DNA of 64,000 nucleotides from Marinomonas profundimaris. GTDB taxonomy: Bacteria; Pseudomonadota; Gammaproteobacteria; Pseudomonadales; Marinomonadaceae. The position numbers and the translations under genes are program-made. The notes under the pieces were generated by a model. It was not told the DNA's origin. It did not search any database and saw only the letters and a list, made by a program, of their open reading frames with translations. The stretch spans positions 1-64,000 of the forward strand of contig NZ_AYOZ01000004.1 of the NCBI RefSeq assembly GCF_000508165.1, read 5' to 3'. The first letter of the stretch is position 1. Every line of letters starts with the position of its first letter. Below, one piece after another: positions 34,915 through 45,273 of the stretch.

Positions 34915-35493
34915 CTATCGTGTTAAGAAATTGGCCAATAAAGCATGGCCTTCCTCGGTAAGAATCGACTCTGGGTGAAACTGAACCCCTTCAACGGCCA
35001 GCGTTTTGTGTCGAATTCCCATAATTTCTTCTCTTTCACCCGCCGTATTTTTGCTCCAAGCCGTTACCTCAAGACAATCGGGTAACGCATCCTCTGCAAC
35101 AACCAAAGAATGGTAACGTGTTGCCGTCTGCGGGTTTGGTAAACCGGCAAAGACCGATGTATTTTCGTGGTAAATGAATGATGTCTTACCATGCATCACA
35201 TTTTTAGCACGAATCACCTTGCCACCAAAGACCTGACCTATACATTGATGACCTAAGCAAATACCCAATATGGGGATTTTTCCGGCAAACGACGTAATCG
35301 CAGCCATAGAAATACCCGCTTCATTCGGCGTACAAGGCCCAGGCGAAATAACCAAGTGCGATGGCGCCAGTCGTTCAATCTCTTCAATACTGATGTCATC
35401 ATTACGATACACCTGAACATTCGCTCCTAACTCACGAAAATATTGCACAAGGTTATAAGTAAAAGAGTCGTAATTATCGATCATCAATAGCAT
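34915..35493 (-). CDS. trpG: Anthranilate synthase glutamine amidotransferase component TrpG
   Basis: A 192-residue class I amidotransferase that feeds ammonia to TrpE (and may serve PabB). Cys79 lies in GICLGHQ, and the His and Glu in VQFHPES. The sequence closely resembles Pseudomonas TrpG. TrpE is not in this window, as in pseudomonads where trpE is unlinked. The ribosome site before the ATG is weak. Confidence 0.95.
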   Translation of the reverse strand: MLLMIDNYDSFTYNLVQYFRELGANVQVYRNDDISIEEIERLAPSHLVISPGPCTPNEAGISMAAITSFAGKIPILGICLGHQCIGQVFGGKVIRAKNVMHGKTSFIYHENTSVFAGLPNPQTATRYHSLVVAEDALPDCLEVTAWSKNTAGEREEIMGIRHKTLAVEGVQFHPESILTEEGHALLANFLTR

Positions 35494-35841
35494 ACAGAAA
35501 GGAAGCGCCTATAAAACAACATGAAACAAGAGAAAGTCATACTCTTCGATACCTTGCACACTTGTGAACGGTATTTTCTTACAAGAAACACGACCAAAAC
35601 CAATAAAAAACGCCAAATTCTACACTGTCATAGAGAAGCTGTCTTGCCTTGACCAAGAAACAAACGTGATTGTAAAGCCACCTAAATTCAACGCCGTACG
35701 CCCAATAGCAACAAGATTACACAAAGCGTATTTAATATTACATAAAAGTATGAATAATCTGTTTTAAAAACAAACTCTTATATACGATACGAGATAGCAT
35801 GCTATCTTTACCCTCAACTTTATGTGTTTTAAGGATCCCCT
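35494..35841. other. Intergenic region trpG-mgtE
   Basis: 348 nt without a convincing gene. It should hold the divergent promoters for trpGDC and mgtE. No leader peptide with Trp codons and no riboswitch fold was recognised. A 16-bp palindrome lies at 35792-35807. A 67-codon frame at 35564-35767 looks like chance. Confidence 0.6.
35792..35807. promoter_or_regulatory. Perfect 16-bp palindrome before mgtE
   Basis: AGATAGCATGCTATCT is a perfect palindrome, 34 nt before the mgtE GTG. It could be an operator near the promoter, or a short hairpin in the mgtE leader. Confidence 0.55.
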
Positions 35842-37173
35842 GTGCATAGCCAAGTCGCTGACCTCATCGAAACCCTAATTCACGACGAGCATTCTGCTGA
35901 GTCCATCAATAAAGCCATCTCTGAATTGACGCCAGATGATGTGGCTCTGGCGCTTGAGTCCATACCGCTTGCTCAACGTAAACAAGCATGGGCCAATATT
36001 AAACAGGCAAACCGCCTCGACATATTGGTTGAAATGCGCGGCGAATCTCGCCAACTTTTACTGCGTGAGCTTGATGACGCCGAAATCGAAGAGCTCTTTA
36101 CCGATGTAGACGCCGAAGACCTTCTCGAAATAACCGACTCGTTACCAGATCGGTTAGTCGATCTCGCGTTGAACCAAATGGACAACAAGCAACGTGAATA
36201 TTACCAACAAGGTATTGTTTACGATGACGATGTCGTCGGCCGCTGGATTGATCACGAACTCTTAATTGCGTCTCAATCCATTCGCGTATCCGAAGCATTA
36301 CGCTTGCTGAAAAAGAGCACGCCAAGCTATACCGACATGGTGTATCTCGTGAACAGAACGGGCCGCTGGGTCGGTTGTGTGAAATTTGACGTGCTTTTTA
36401 AAGCACAAGGACACGAACCCATCTCAAACTTGATTGATGAAGAGTGCTCTTTCATCAATTCAGAGACAGAATTGACCAAAGCCGCCGAAATGCTGGAGCG
36501 CTCAAGCTTATCAGCGCTTCCTGTTTTGGATGACAACCACATATTATTAGGACGTTTTCATGCCGGATTAGCGATGGAAACATGGCGCCTTGAACATGAA
36601 GCACAGCAAATGGCGACAGCAGGTCTTAATGAAGAATCAGATTTGTTCGCGCCCGTAAAACGCAGTGCCGCCACACGAGGTATTTGGCTTGGTATCAATT
36701 TGCTTACCGCATTTTTGGCCTCTGCGTTTATCGGTATTTTCGAAGCCACATTACAACAAGTGGTCGCCTTAGCGGTATTAATGCCAGTGGTCGCCTCTAT
36801 GGGCGGCATTGCAGGAAGCCAGACGTTAACCCTAATTGTACGTGGTTTAGCCCTCGGCCAAATTACTCGAAGCAACTTAAAGTCGTTGTTGTCGAAAGAA
36901 TTAAAAGTCGGCGGTTTGAACGGTATTTTATGGTCTATCGTGATTGGTGTTGTCACGCTTTGGTGGTTCGAAAGCCCGATGCTCGGTTTGGTTATAGGCC
37001 TTGCGATTATTGTGAATATATTAATGGCTGCACTTTCTGGCGTATTAATTCCCGTACTATTGGATAAATTGCGCATCGACCCAGCGTTATCAGGTTCTGT
37101 CATTTTAACAACTGTCACCGACATTGCCGGTTTTGTGGCATTCTTAGGACTTGGTACTTTATTACTACTTTAA
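35842..37173 (+). CDS. mgtE: Magnesium transporter MgtE
   Basis: A 443-residue Mg2+ channel/transporter. The N-terminal superhelical domain (about 1-125) has LVEMRGESRQLLLRELDDAE. Two CBS domains follow (about 130-255). The C-terminal membrane domain (about 285-443) has five hydrophobic segments with PVVASMGGIAGSQTLTLIVR, the family signature. The start is GTG with AAGGAT upstream. It lies 42 nt before an MscS-type channel gene in the same direction. Confidence 0.95.
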   Translation: MHSQVADLIETLIHDEHSAESINKAISELTPDDVALALESIPLAQRKQAWANIKQANRLDILVEMRGESRQLLLRELDDAEIEELFTDVDAEDLLEITDSLPDRLVDLALNQMDNKQREYYQQGIVYDDDVVGRWIDHELLIASQSIRVSEALRLLKKSTPSYTDMVYLVNRTGRWVGCVKFDVLFKAQGHEPISNLIDEECSFINSETELTKAAEMLERSSLSALPVLDDNHILLGRFHAGLAMETWRLEHEAQQMATAGLNEESDLFAPVKRSAATRGIWLGINLLTAFLASAFIGIFEATLQQVVALAVLMPVVASMGGIAGSQTLTLIVRGLALGQITRSNLKSLLSKELKVGGLNGILWSIVIGVVTLWWFESPMLGLVIGLAIIVNILMAALSGVLIPVLLDKLRIDPALSGSVILTTVTDIAGFVAFLGLGTLLLL

Positions 37174-37215
37174 ACCATTCAACATAAACGAACAGAACGG
37201 AGTGATCACAGCACA

Positions 37216-38316
37216 ATGACTTGGGAAACAATGCAGTTCTATTTGGGCCTTGGCGACACAAAAATGCACTGGATCGTCAGGGTATTTTTTGCAGTACTTG
37301 TCACCCTGATGGTGAATTTTATTATCACGCGAACGCTAACACGCATTGATAATCAGCTAGAACGCACAAGAACCCCTTGGGATAATGTGCTCATTCGTGC
37401 CGCGCAAAGGCCCATTGGCGTTTTTATATGGTTAGTTGGCCTCAGTGTCGCAGCGGAAATTTCGGGTACCGAAATAGAACCGCACATTGTTTCTCTGATT
37501 GCGAAAATCCGTGAAGTCGGCGTTATTCTAATTTTAACTTGGTTTGTTTTACGCTGTATTTCAGGCAGCGAAAAAGCCCTTACCAGTTCAGAAAAAGTCG
37601 AAAACAAGGTGGATTACACCACCGCCAGTGCCATCAGCAAACTGCTAAAAGCGTCCATTATCATCACGGCGGCTTTGGTCGTTTTGCAAACGCTGGGCTT
37701 TAGCATTTCTGGTGTTTTGGCCTTTGGTGGTATTGGTGGTATTGCGGTTGGTTTTGCCGCGAAAGACTTACTGGCCAATTTTTTTGGCGGCTTAATGATT
37801 TTTCTTGATCGTCCGTTTGCGATTGGGGATTGGGTTCGCTCTCCTGACCAAAATATAGAAGGCACCGTCGAACACATAGGCTGGCGACAAACTCGCATCC
37901 GCACGTTTGAAAAGCGCCCTCTTTATGTCCCGAACTCGACCTTTTCCCTTATTTCAGTCGAAAACCCATCTCGAATGACACACCGTCGCATCAATGAAAG
38001 CATTGGCGTTCGCTACGATGACTTCAGTCTATTACCAACCATTCTGGCCGATATCAAAGACATGATTTCAAAACATGAAGATCTGGACACCACCCAAACC
38101 TACATGGTGAATTTCAATCAGTTTGGCCCTTCGTCCTTGGACTTCTTTATTTACGCCTACACACACACTGTCGATTGGCGAACTTTCCATAATGTAAAAG
38201 AAGACATTTTATTTAAAGCCATGCAAATCATTGAATCACATGGTGCTGAAGTCGCCTTCCCAACACACACCGTACACATGGCTGCAAATAGTAAAATGCC
38301 ACTTCCTACAGAATAA
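37216..38316 (+). CDS. MscS-family mechanosensitive channel
   Basis: A 366-residue inner-membrane channel. There are several N-terminal hydrophobic segments (first at about 17-37). The pore-lining helix and beta domain are recognisable: GGIGGIAVGFAAKDLLANFF (about 173-192) and DRPFAIGDWV. The family C-terminal region follows. It resembles the YnaI/MscM-sized group rather than short MscS. It is probably co-transcribed with mgtE, suggesting an ionic or osmotic stress unit. Confidence 0.92.
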   Translation: MTWETMQFYLGLGDTKMHWIVRVFFAVLVTLMVNFIITRTLTRIDNQLERTRTPWDNVLIRAAQRPIGVFIWLVGLSVAAEISGTEIEPHIVSLIAKIREVGVILILTWFVLRCISGSEKALTSSEKVENKVDYTTASAISKLLKASIIITAALVVLQTLGFSISGVLAFGGIGGIAVGFAAKDLLANFFGGLMIFLDRPFAIGDWVRSPDQNIEGTVEHIGWRQTRIRTFEKRPLYVPNSTFSLISVENPSRMTHRRINESIGVRYDDFSLLPTILADIKDMISKHEDLDTTQTYMVNFNQFGPSSLDFFIYAYTHTVDWRTFHNVKEDILFKAMQIIESHGAEVAFPTHTVHMAANSKMPLPTE

Positions 38317-38334
38317 AAGCGTTTCAACGAATAA

Positions 38335-38366
38335 AAAAAGCCAAGCTATAAATAGCTTGGCTTTTT
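38335..38366. terminator. Bidirectional terminator between mscS-like gene and gph
   Basis: A 14-bp stem (38335-38348 with 38353-38366) with A and T runs on both sides, between convergent genes. Confidence 0.92.
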
Positions 38367-38393
38367 AGTATTCCATTACCAATCAGGGTTTAT

Positions 38394-39074
38394 TTAAACA
38401 AGCAATTCGGCCAAATCATCAATAATGGCATCGGCACCCAATGTCGTAAGGTCCACCCCTTGGTGATAACCGTACGTCACTAAAGCGCATTTAAAACCGG
38501 CATTTTTTGCCGCATTGAAATCCGTAATCGAATCGCCAATCATCAAACAATTTTCGGGCAAAGCCTCAATCGACTCACTGCAATGCAACAAAGGCATGGC
38601 GGATGGTTTTTTTTCTTCTAAGGTGTCGCCACCTAACAACCAACCAAATTGTTCCGTGAGTTCAAAATGATCCATCAAGGGTTTGACAAAAACACTCGGT
38701 TTATTCGTGATCAAGGCAACCGGCACATTGTGATGTTTAAACGCTTTCAAGAGCGCCTTCACATTAGGGTACAGTGCCGTTTTATCTGTCAAATGAGCAT
38801 GATAATGCATTAAGAAAATACGGTACGCTTCTTCATGTTTGTTTGGGTCGATATCCGCCCACGATAGCGCCTGCTCGATTAACTTCGCAGAGCCAAAACC
38901 AACCCAGCTTCGAACTAACGCTTCGCCAGCCAAAGGCGCACCAAGTTCAGATAAAAAAGCATCTACTGCGCCAGCAATATCTGGAACACTGTCGACTAAG
39001 GTGCCATCAAGATCCAAACACACTAACTCTGGCCAACCTTCAAACCAGGTTGAAAAGTATTTCGGTGTTTTCAT
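38394..39074 (-). CDS. gph: Phosphoglycolate phosphatase Gph
   Basis: A 226-residue HAD-family phosphatase. Motif I DLDGTLVDS (about 21-29), motif II VALITNKPS (Thr), the Lys in EEKKPSAMP and motif IV MIGDSITDFNAAKNAG are present. It removes phosphate from 2-phosphoglycolate formed during DNA repair. It follows rpe with a one-base overlap, a common proteobacterial pair. Confidence 0.93.
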   Translation of the reverse strand: MKTPKYFSTWFEGWPELVCLDLDGTLVDSVPDIAGAVDAFLSELGAPLAGEALVRSWVGFGSAKLIEQALSWADIDPNKHEEAYRIFLMHYHAHLTDKTALYPNVKALLKAFKHHNVPVALITNKPSVFVKPLMDHFELTEQFGWLLGGDTLEEKKPSAMPLLHCSESIEALPENCLMIGDSITDFNAAKNAGFKCALVTYGYHQGVDLTTLGADAIIDDLAELLV

Positions 39075-39745
39075 TAACGAACACCCGCTAATTCTTTTCG
39101 CATCGTGTCTATCACCTGTTTGTAGTTGTCTTTGCCAAAAATAGCCGAACCCGCCACAAATGTGTCGGCACCCGCTTTGGCAATCTCGGCAATGTTCTTT
39201 TCACTGACGCCGCCATCCACTTCAAGGCGAATGTCATAACCACTCGCATCAATCAGGGCGCGCGCTTCACGCAATTTGTCCAAGGTGCCGGGAATAAAAG
39301 ATTGACCACCAAAGCCTGGGTTTACTGACATCAACAAGATCATGTCTACTTTGTCCATGACATGCTTTAAATAATGCAAAGGCGTGGCTGGATTGAACAC
39401 CAAGCCTGCTTTACAGCCACCCGCTCGAATCATCTGCAACGATCGATCGATGTGCTCGCTGGCTTCTGGATGGAAGGTAATAATCGACGCGCCCGCTTCA
39501 ATAAAATCACCAATCATGCGATCTACGGGTTTTACCATTAGGTGCACATCAATGTCCGCCGTCACACCATGCTTGCGCAATGCTTTACACACCATCGGCC
39601 CAATCGTTAAATTGGGAACATAATGATTATCCATCACATCAAAGTGTATGATATCGGCTCCGGCTTCCAACACATTGTCCACCTCTTCGCCTAATCGAGC
39701 GAAATCGGCAGAAAGGATAGAAGGGGCAATGATAAAATCATTCAT
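39074..39745 (-). CDS. rpe: Ribulose-phosphate 3-epimerase Rpe
   Basis: A 223-residue TIM-barrel enzyme that converts ribulose 5-phosphate and xylulose 5-phosphate. Motifs are [41 protein letters not shown] and [13 protein letters not shown]. The ATG at 39745 has GGAG upstream. A longer frame to 39778 is less likely. It belongs to the pentose phosphate pathway, as does zwf at 58746. Confidence 0.96.
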   Translation of the reverse strand: MNDFIIAPSILSADFARLGEEVDNVLEAGADIIHFDVMDNHYVPNLTIGPMVCKALRKHGVTADIDVHLMVKPVDRMIGDFIEAGASIITFHPEASEHIDRSLQMIRAGGCKAGLVFNPATPLHYLKHVMDKVDMILLMSVNPGFGGQSFIPGTLDKLREARALIDASGYDIRLEVDGGVSEKNIAEIAKAGADTFVAGSAIFGKDNYKQVIDTMRKELAGVR

Positions 39746-39832
39746 ATCTGACTCCAGCAGTGACACAATAAAAGACATAGTAAAAATTCAAATCGTATTT
39801 TAACAAGGCATCCAAAAGAAGTATTGAAAACA

Positions 39833-40822
39833 ATGAAGAAAAATAATGCGCTGTTGATCATTGTAATGGTTCTTCTTTCTTTGAATGCTCACGCGGAAGA
39901 AGCTCAGCCACAAACCAACACGGACAATCCTACGCCTGCAACCTCAGCACAAAACAATGCAGCAGACAGTAAAGACTATATTGTCCCTAGGCCACAAGCG
40001 TCACGCATTCGTGCGTTAGAAACCTCTTTAATGGGTCGACGCCTAAATCATCAGATTCAAATATTAGACGCCAATGGCGACGCTTTTCTTACGCTTTATC
40101 GACCTTCCATCACCAGCTCAACTCAAGGCTGTATCATCTTGCTGCATTCAGACAATGAACACCCTGATTGGCCTGATGCGATTGCACCATTACGTAACGC
40201 ATTGCCGGAACACAGCTGGTGTACATTGTCGATCGAAGTACCGGATGTGATTAAACGGGGCGCGCCCGTAAAAGTCGAAGCAGCACCATCAGCACAGGAC
40301 AATAGTTCGCCGCCAACGACATTGCCCAATCAGGACGTCGTCTTCGCTCGGATACAGGCCGCCATCAATAAGGCTCAAACGGAAGGCGCTGATCAATCCA
40401 TTTTTCTGGGCTATAAAACAGGTGCCAGTTACGCCCTTAATTTTCTAGCGGACAACCCAAACAGTGGCGAAGCATTAGTCCTTATCGACATTGCCTCCAC
40501 GACTGGGTTTTCTGACTATGAAACCGCGCAAAAAATCCGCCAAGTCGCGCAACCTATACTGGATTATTATGTGAATGATACGAGTGGAAGCGATCAATTT
40601 GCCATGTGGAGAAAGCAAGCCGCAAACCAAAGAACAGAGAAAAGAGGCAATTACATACAGCTCGACGCATTGCCAGACAGAGTCACGGGAAAAGACAGTA
40701 AACAGTTATTAATTCAACGTGTGCGTGGTTTTTTAAAACAAAATACCAGCCAAATTAACCAACAAAAAACCTTACCCAGCATCAACAAGGGGCTCTACTA
40801 TGAAAGCCCCATCAACGGATAA
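39833..40822 (+). CDS. DUF3530 family alpha/beta hydrolase-like protein
   Basis: A 329-residue protein of unknown function with a Sec signal peptide (MKKNNALLIIVMVLLSLNAHA) and a low-complexity Asn/Thr/Gln-rich stretch (20-45). The body has an alpha/beta-hydrolase-like layout (GCIILLHSDNEHPDWPD and IFLGYKTGASYALNFLAD). The nucleophile position GYKTGAS lacks the usual Ser. The ATG at 39833 is chosen; a TTG nine bases upstream has a slightly better ribosome site. It is divergent from rpe and followed by convergent djlA. Confidence 0.75.
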   Translation: MKKNNALLIIVMVLLSLNAHAEEAQPQTNTDNPTPATSAQNNAADSKDYIVPRPQASRIRALETSLMGRRLNHQIQILDANGDAFLTLYRPSITSSTQGCIILLHSDNEHPDWPDAIAPLRNALPEHSWCTLSIEVPDVIKRGAPVKVEAAPSAQDNSSPPTTLPNQDVVFARIQAAINKAQTEGADQSIFLGYKTGASYALNFLADNPNSGEALVLIDIASTTGFSDYETAQKIRQVAQPILDYYVNDTSGSDQFAMWRKQAANQRTEKRGNYIQLDALPDRVTGKDSKQLLIQRVRGFLKQNTSQINQQKTLPSINKGLYYESPING

Positions 40823-40838
40823 GCCATTCAATTTCCGC

Positions 40839-41630
40839 TTACTTGCGCGCGTTTTTAATCATTTCGTACGCGGACTGAATTTCTTGAGTTCGCTCGTTCG
40901 CCAAATCAATCATTTCGTCTGGTAAGCCCTGTGCGCTCAGTTTGTCAGGATGGTTTTTACTCATCAACCGACGATAAGCCTTTTTAATGTCTGCATCGCT
41001 CATCTCAGGCGTCACACCCAACGCCTCATAAGCCGCTTTCAACAAATCTTTCGAACCCATATTATTTGAGGACGACTGATAACCTTGTCTAAAGTGAGCT
41101 TGCTGTTTCACCTGAATATGTAAGGCTTCGAATTCCGCCACAGACACACCAAGGTGCGCACAAACCTGAGAAACAAAAGATTTCTCTTCAACACTAAAGT
41201 GGCCGTCGGCATACGCGGATACCAACAAGACTTCTAACAAGGTTCTGGTTAAATCGCCAGGCCCTACGGTTTGTTTGAAATGATTGAGTACTGACACAAG
41301 GTCAAAATTGGATGACTTGCCTTCATTAAATAACTGTCTAGCTTGATTTTGAGCCTCTGGAGATAACCGAAGGCGTTGCATAACGGATTGTGCTAATTGG
41401 ATTTCTGCTTCAGACACCTGACCATCAGATTTCGCCAAACGCCCCATTAAAAGAAACAAAGTACGAAAAAAAGTTTCTTGTTGTAGATGCATATCCGCAC
41501 GACTGCGAATACGACTAAAAGCGCCACCCGTTTGCGCCCTATCGACCACACCACCTACAATGAACCCAAGTAGGCCACCTAAAAAACCCGCCAATATATA
41601 ACCTAAAATGGCGCAAACAATTTTCCACAT
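40839..41630 (-). CDS. djlA: Membrane-anchored DnaJ-like co-chaperone DjlA
   Basis: A 263-residue co-chaperone of DnaK. One N-terminal membrane segment (about 5-27, Gly-rich ILAGFLGGLLGFIVGG) is followed by a TerB-like central domain (about 50-170) and a C-terminal J domain with HPD at 227-229. GGAGA precedes the ATG. It is divergent from lptD, an arrangement seen in many gammaproteobacteria. Confidence 0.94.
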   Translation of the reverse strand: MWKIVCAILGYILAGFLGGLLGFIVGGVVDRAQTGGAFSRIRSRADMHLQQETFFRTLFLLMGRLAKSDGQVSEAEIQLAQSVMQRLRLSPEAQNQARQLFNEGKSSNFDLVSVLNHFKQTVGPGDLTRTLLEVLLVSAYADGHFSVEEKSFVSQVCAHLGVSVAEFEALHIQVKQQAHFRQGYQSSSNNMGSKDLLKAAYEALGVTPEMSDADIKKAYRRLMSKNHPDKLSAQGLPDEMIDLANERTQEIQSAYEMIKNARK

Positions 41631-41756
41631 AAAGATATTTCTCCAGAATCGGTAGCCCCTATGGGCCTGCTTAGATTATCATTTGTCTCACACGTGGACC
41701 CGCTTATGGGCAGCATCCGATTTCGGACAATAATTTTGGTAACAAGTATACCCTGC

Positions 41757-44009
41757 ATGGTTAAGCATTTACGCACCTACGCCTTATTTTTTCAAAGTCT
41801 TTTCATATTGCCACTGGCTCAAGCGCAAGTGAATCAATGGGACTGGGCTCCGAAAGCATCCTTGACGGCTGAGCAACAACAACAGCTCGGACGGTATTGT
41901 CAGGGCTCCTATCTTAATAGTTGGCAAGCTACCAACGCTGAAGCCACCACGCTTTCAGCCGATCTTATCGTGCGTGACAAAGATGGGGTGATCCACCTAA
42001 AAGGGGCGGCAAAAATACAACAACCGCTGTCGACGTTATCTGCAGATTCCATTGAAGGCATTCCTGATCAATACTATCGTGCCAGCGGTAATGTCACCTT
42101 ACGCAGTGAAGATCAGCTGATTCGCAGTTCAAATAGCTATATTGCAAACAGCGGTGAGACACCAACAGAGTTTAAAGACGCGATGTTCCTTAGCCACCAA
42201 TCTGGCGCTCGCGGAGAGGCCAAAACACTCTCTAGAGATCAAGACGGCGTGGTGTTCATAGAAGAAGGTTTCTTTACAACTTGTGAACCCAACCAAGAGA
42301 GTTGGAAGTTATACGGCAGCTCAATAGAACTAGACCCAAAAAGTGGCTTTGGTACAGCAAAACATGTGCAAATACGAATCGCCGACTTGCCTATTTTTTA
42401 CTTTCCTTGGCTGCGCTTCCCATTAGATGACCGTCGTCAATCAGGCTTACTATTTCCTAGTTTTAGTTATTCTGGCAGCGACGGACTGAGTTTTTCTGCT
42501 CCTTTTTATTGGAACATAGTCGAAAACTACGATGCCACCATCACCCCCCAATACATTCAAAATAAGGGCGAAGGCATCGATTTGGAATTTCGCCACTTAA
42601 GCCCTTATGGACAAACAATTTATGAACAGTCAACGTTTTCTGATGACGATGAAGGTGAGCAAACATTAATAAAGCTGACCTCGTCACAAAAATTCAATGA
42701 CTACTTTAGTGCAGGATTCATTGCCGAAGGCAATCCAACACAAAACAAATACCCTGAAGCAAACAGCACCTCCATTGGCGAAAAAGACCATTACGAACGC
42801 AGCGCTTATTTTGGTTTCAATAATGGTAATTTTCTCAACAAAATAACCTATCTGACCTACCAAACGCCCGACGACACCGTCGATCAACCATTTGAATGGC
42901 TCCCCCGATTAGACAGCTCTTACCGGATCGCGACGTCCTACCTAGATTACAAAATCGACGTTCAATACACCGATTTCTATGACCCTGCTGAAGACGACTT
43001 CGACGGCCAACGAGTTGCCATCAACCAAGACACCAATATTAATTTGAGTAATGGCTGGGGAAAGCTCACACCGGGTGTATTAACGCAATATCGTGACTAC
43101 TCTCTAAAAAATTATGTCACCGACACTGAGAGTGATGCATCAATCGGACACATCACCAGCTACATTGATTCATCACTCATGTTTGAGCGTAACGTTACTC
43201 ACAACCAAAATACTTGGAGACAGACACTCGAGCCGCGTCTCAGTTATTTGCATTCGCCTGTTGAAAACCAAGACGCTATACCGGATTTTGATACCAGTGA
43301 ACCAACCATGACGTATTCACAGGCCTTCAGCCATACACGATTCAATGGTAACGACCGTATTGGCGACACAGAACAAGTGACTCTCGGCTTAGAAAGTCGT
43401 CTGTATGATGAAAATAATAATGAAAAGTGGGCATTCAAAGCCGGCCAGATCTTTTATCTGAAAGACCGTTATGTTGATATTGAAGAGAATACCGACCAAA
43501 GCAATGCCGTTAACGATGCGAAACGAAGCGACCTATTAACCTCCGCAAGTTATAATGGTAATCGTTACAGTTTGACGGGGAATTTGAATTACAACCTAGA
43601 TGATAGCGACGTAAACTTAGCGCAGCTGGTTGCCAGTCTAGAACCGCTTGATGACGTCAAAATAAATCTGAGTTATCTATATTCTATCAACAACACAGAT
43701 TCCGATGACGATGCAAAACAAGCGAGTATAGGTACCGTTTTCCCTCTCAATCAAAACTGGTCCATGTTCACTCAATACACCTACGATTTCTTGAGACAAG
43801 ATTCCACCAAAGAAATTGCCGGTGTAGGTTACGAAAACTGCTGTATCAAAGTCTCGTTAAGCTATCAAGATTGGCTGAACGATGACGAAGAGTTTGATAG
43901 AGGTGTCTTTTTACAATTTACGTTACGTGGTTTAAGTAATGCGGGCAACGCGAACAGCGAATCCAGCATTGCTGACACCTACTGGAACCAAGGAAAAGTT
44001 GGATATTAA
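41757..44009 (+). CDS. lptD: LPS assembly protein LptD
   Basis: A 750-residue outer-membrane beta-barrel that inserts lipopolysaccharide into the outer leaflet. A signal peptide ends near AQA (residue 23). The N-terminal LptA-like domain (about 55-200) precedes a long barrel. The four cysteines needed for the disulfides are visible: Cys48, Cys176 and the adjacent Cys695-Cys696. The ATG at 41757 is chosen because it places the signal peptide first. Upstream in-frame ATGs exist at 41661 and 41706. It is first of lptD-surA-pdxA-ksgA-apaG-apaH. Confidence 0.94.
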   Translation: MVKHLRTYALFFQSLFILPLAQAQVNQWDWAPKASLTAEQQQQLGRYCQGSYLNSWQATNAEATTLSADLIVRDKDGVIHLKGAAKIQQPLSTLSADSIEGIPDQYYRASGNVTLRSEDQLIRSSNSYIANSGETPTEFKDAMFLSHQSGARGEAKTLSRDQDGVVFIEEGFFTTCEPNQESWKLYGSSIELDPKSGFGTAKHVQIRIADLPIFYFPWLRFPLDDRRQSGLLFPSFSYSGSDGLSFSAPFYWNIVENYDATITPQYIQNKGEGIDLEFRHLSPYGQTIYEQSTFSDDDEGEQTLIKLTSSQKFNDYFSAGFIAEGNPTQNKYPEANSTSIGEKDHYERSAYFGFNNGNFLNKITYLTYQTPDDTVDQPFEWLPRLDSSYRIATSYLDYKIDVQYTDFYDPAEDDFDGQRVAINQDTNINLSNGWGKLTPGVLTQYRDYSLKNYVTDTESDASIGHITSYIDSSLMFERNVTHNQNTWRQTLEPRLSYLHSPVENQDAIPDFDTSEPTMTYSQAFSHTRFNGNDRIGDTEQVTLGLESRLYDENNNEKWAFKAGQIFYLKDRYVDIEENTDQSNAVNDAKRSDLLTSASYNGNRYSLTGNLNYNLDDSDVNLAQLVASLEPLDDVKINLSYLYSINNTDSDDDAKQASIGTVFPLNQNWSMFTQYTYDFLRQDSTKEIAGVGYENCCIKVSLSYQDWLNDDEEFDRGVFLQFTLRGLSNAGNANSESSIADTYWNQGKVGY

Positions 44010-44011
44010 CC

Positions 44012-45262
44012 ATGAAGTTGTTTTCTTTTTTCTCACTTATTTTATTCGCCCTAATACCGTTGCAAACGCTCCACGCAGAACCAATCAAAATTGACGGCAT
44101 TTCCGCCATCGTGGACTCTAAGCCTATTTTAGAAAGCGATATTCAAAACCGTTTTCAGATTGTAAAAGAGCGCGTACCGGGCGGTGTCATGACAGACAAC
44201 ATTCACCGTCAAATTCAAAACCAAATGATCGACGAAGCGTTACAGATGAATTATGCCCGCAAAGTCGGCATGAGAGCGCCGAGTTCGGATGTGGACAACG
44301 CCATTCTTGGTGTTGCCAAAAACATGAATTTAGATCTACAAGGCTTAAAAAACGTCCTCTCGAGCAAAGGCATTAATTACGCGCGATACCGCGAACAAAT
44401 TGAGCAAGAGATTCTCATCAATAATATCAAGCGCGAAATTGTGAAAAAGCGCATCGTGATTTCAGAGCAAGAAATTGACGATTACCTTAGTTCAGCGACC
44501 AGCATCACCAAAGAAAAAGATCAGGTGCATTTGCGCCATCTGCTAATACGCGCGAGCAATTTAGAACAGGCGAAAAGCAAAATGAGCGCCATTGCTCAAA
44601 ACATCCATACAGAAGATGACTTTGTTCAACAAGCCATTGAAAATTCAGATGGTCAGTTTGCCATTGAAGGCGGCGACTTAGGTTGGCGTCCATTAAACCA
44701 ATTACCTCCCCTCTTTGTTCGAGCAATTGACGCTGAAAAAGGCCCTCTTATTGGCCCACTGCAAAGCAATGCTGGCTTCCATTTATTGTGGATAATTGAG
44801 AAGCGCTCACCTGATGTAACGCTTCAACAACAAACCAAAACCCGACACATACTGGTTCGTGCGAATGAAATTCGAGACATGGCACAAACGGAAGTACTGG
44901 CAAATGATCTCTACAGAAAGTTAACCAGCGGTGCAGACTTTGCTCAAGTTGCTAAAGAGCAAAGTGAAGATCAAGGCTCGACCTTACAAGGCGGAGATTT
45001 AGGCTGGGTAACACCAGGCACCATGGTGCCTGAGTTTGAAGACATGATGAACAAAACCAACATCGGAGACATCAGTAAGCCTTTCCGTACACAATTTGGT
45101 TGGCATATTCTGCAAGTTGAAGGTCGTCGAGAAGCCGACATCAGCGACAAAGTGAAACGCAGCAACGCGGAACGCGCGTTAACCGCACAAAAACAAGACA
45201 TCATTCTAGGAAACTGGTTGGATGAATTACGCGCCGACGCTTTTATTGATATTAAAAAATAA
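44012..45262 (+). CDS. surA: Periplasmic chaperone / peptidyl-prolyl isomerase SurA
   Basis: A 416-residue periplasmic chaperone for outer-membrane proteins, including LptD. The signal peptide ends at LHA (about residue 22). After an N-terminal helical domain come two parvulin domains (about 165-270 and 275-380), marked by VHLRHLLIRA, GGDLGWR, TRHILVRA and GGDLGWVTPG. It starts 3 nt after lptD. Confidence 0.97.
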   Translation: MKLFSFFSLILFALIPLQTLHAEPIKIDGISAIVDSKPILESDIQNRFQIVKERVPGGVMTDNIHRQIQNQMIDEALQMNYARKVGMRAPSSDVDNAILGVAKNMNLDLQGLKNVLSSKGINYARYREQIEQEILINNIKREIVKKRIVISEQEIDDYLSSATSITKEKDQVHLRHLLIRASNLEQAKSKMSAIAQNIHTEDDFVQQAIENSDGQFAIEGGDLGWRPLNQLPPLFVRAIDAEKGPLIGPLQSNAGFHLLWIIEKRSPDVTLQQQTKTRHILVRANEIRDMAQTEVLANDLYRKLTSGADFAQVAKEQSEDQGSTLQGGDLGWVTPGTMVPEFEDMMNKTNIGDISKPFRTQFGWHILQVEGRREADISDKVKRSNAERALTAQKQDIILGNWLDELRADAFIDIKK

Positions 45263-45273
45263 GAGACTGACTA

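Noticed and set aside
35564..35767. 67-codon plus-strand frame before mgtE
   Set aside because: No ribosome site, no recognisable motifs, and it crosses a region expected to hold two divergent promoters.
35494..35841. Mg2+ riboswitch before mgtE or trp attenuator before trpG
   Set aside because: No M-box-like fold or Trp-rich leader peptide could be recognised in the sequence.
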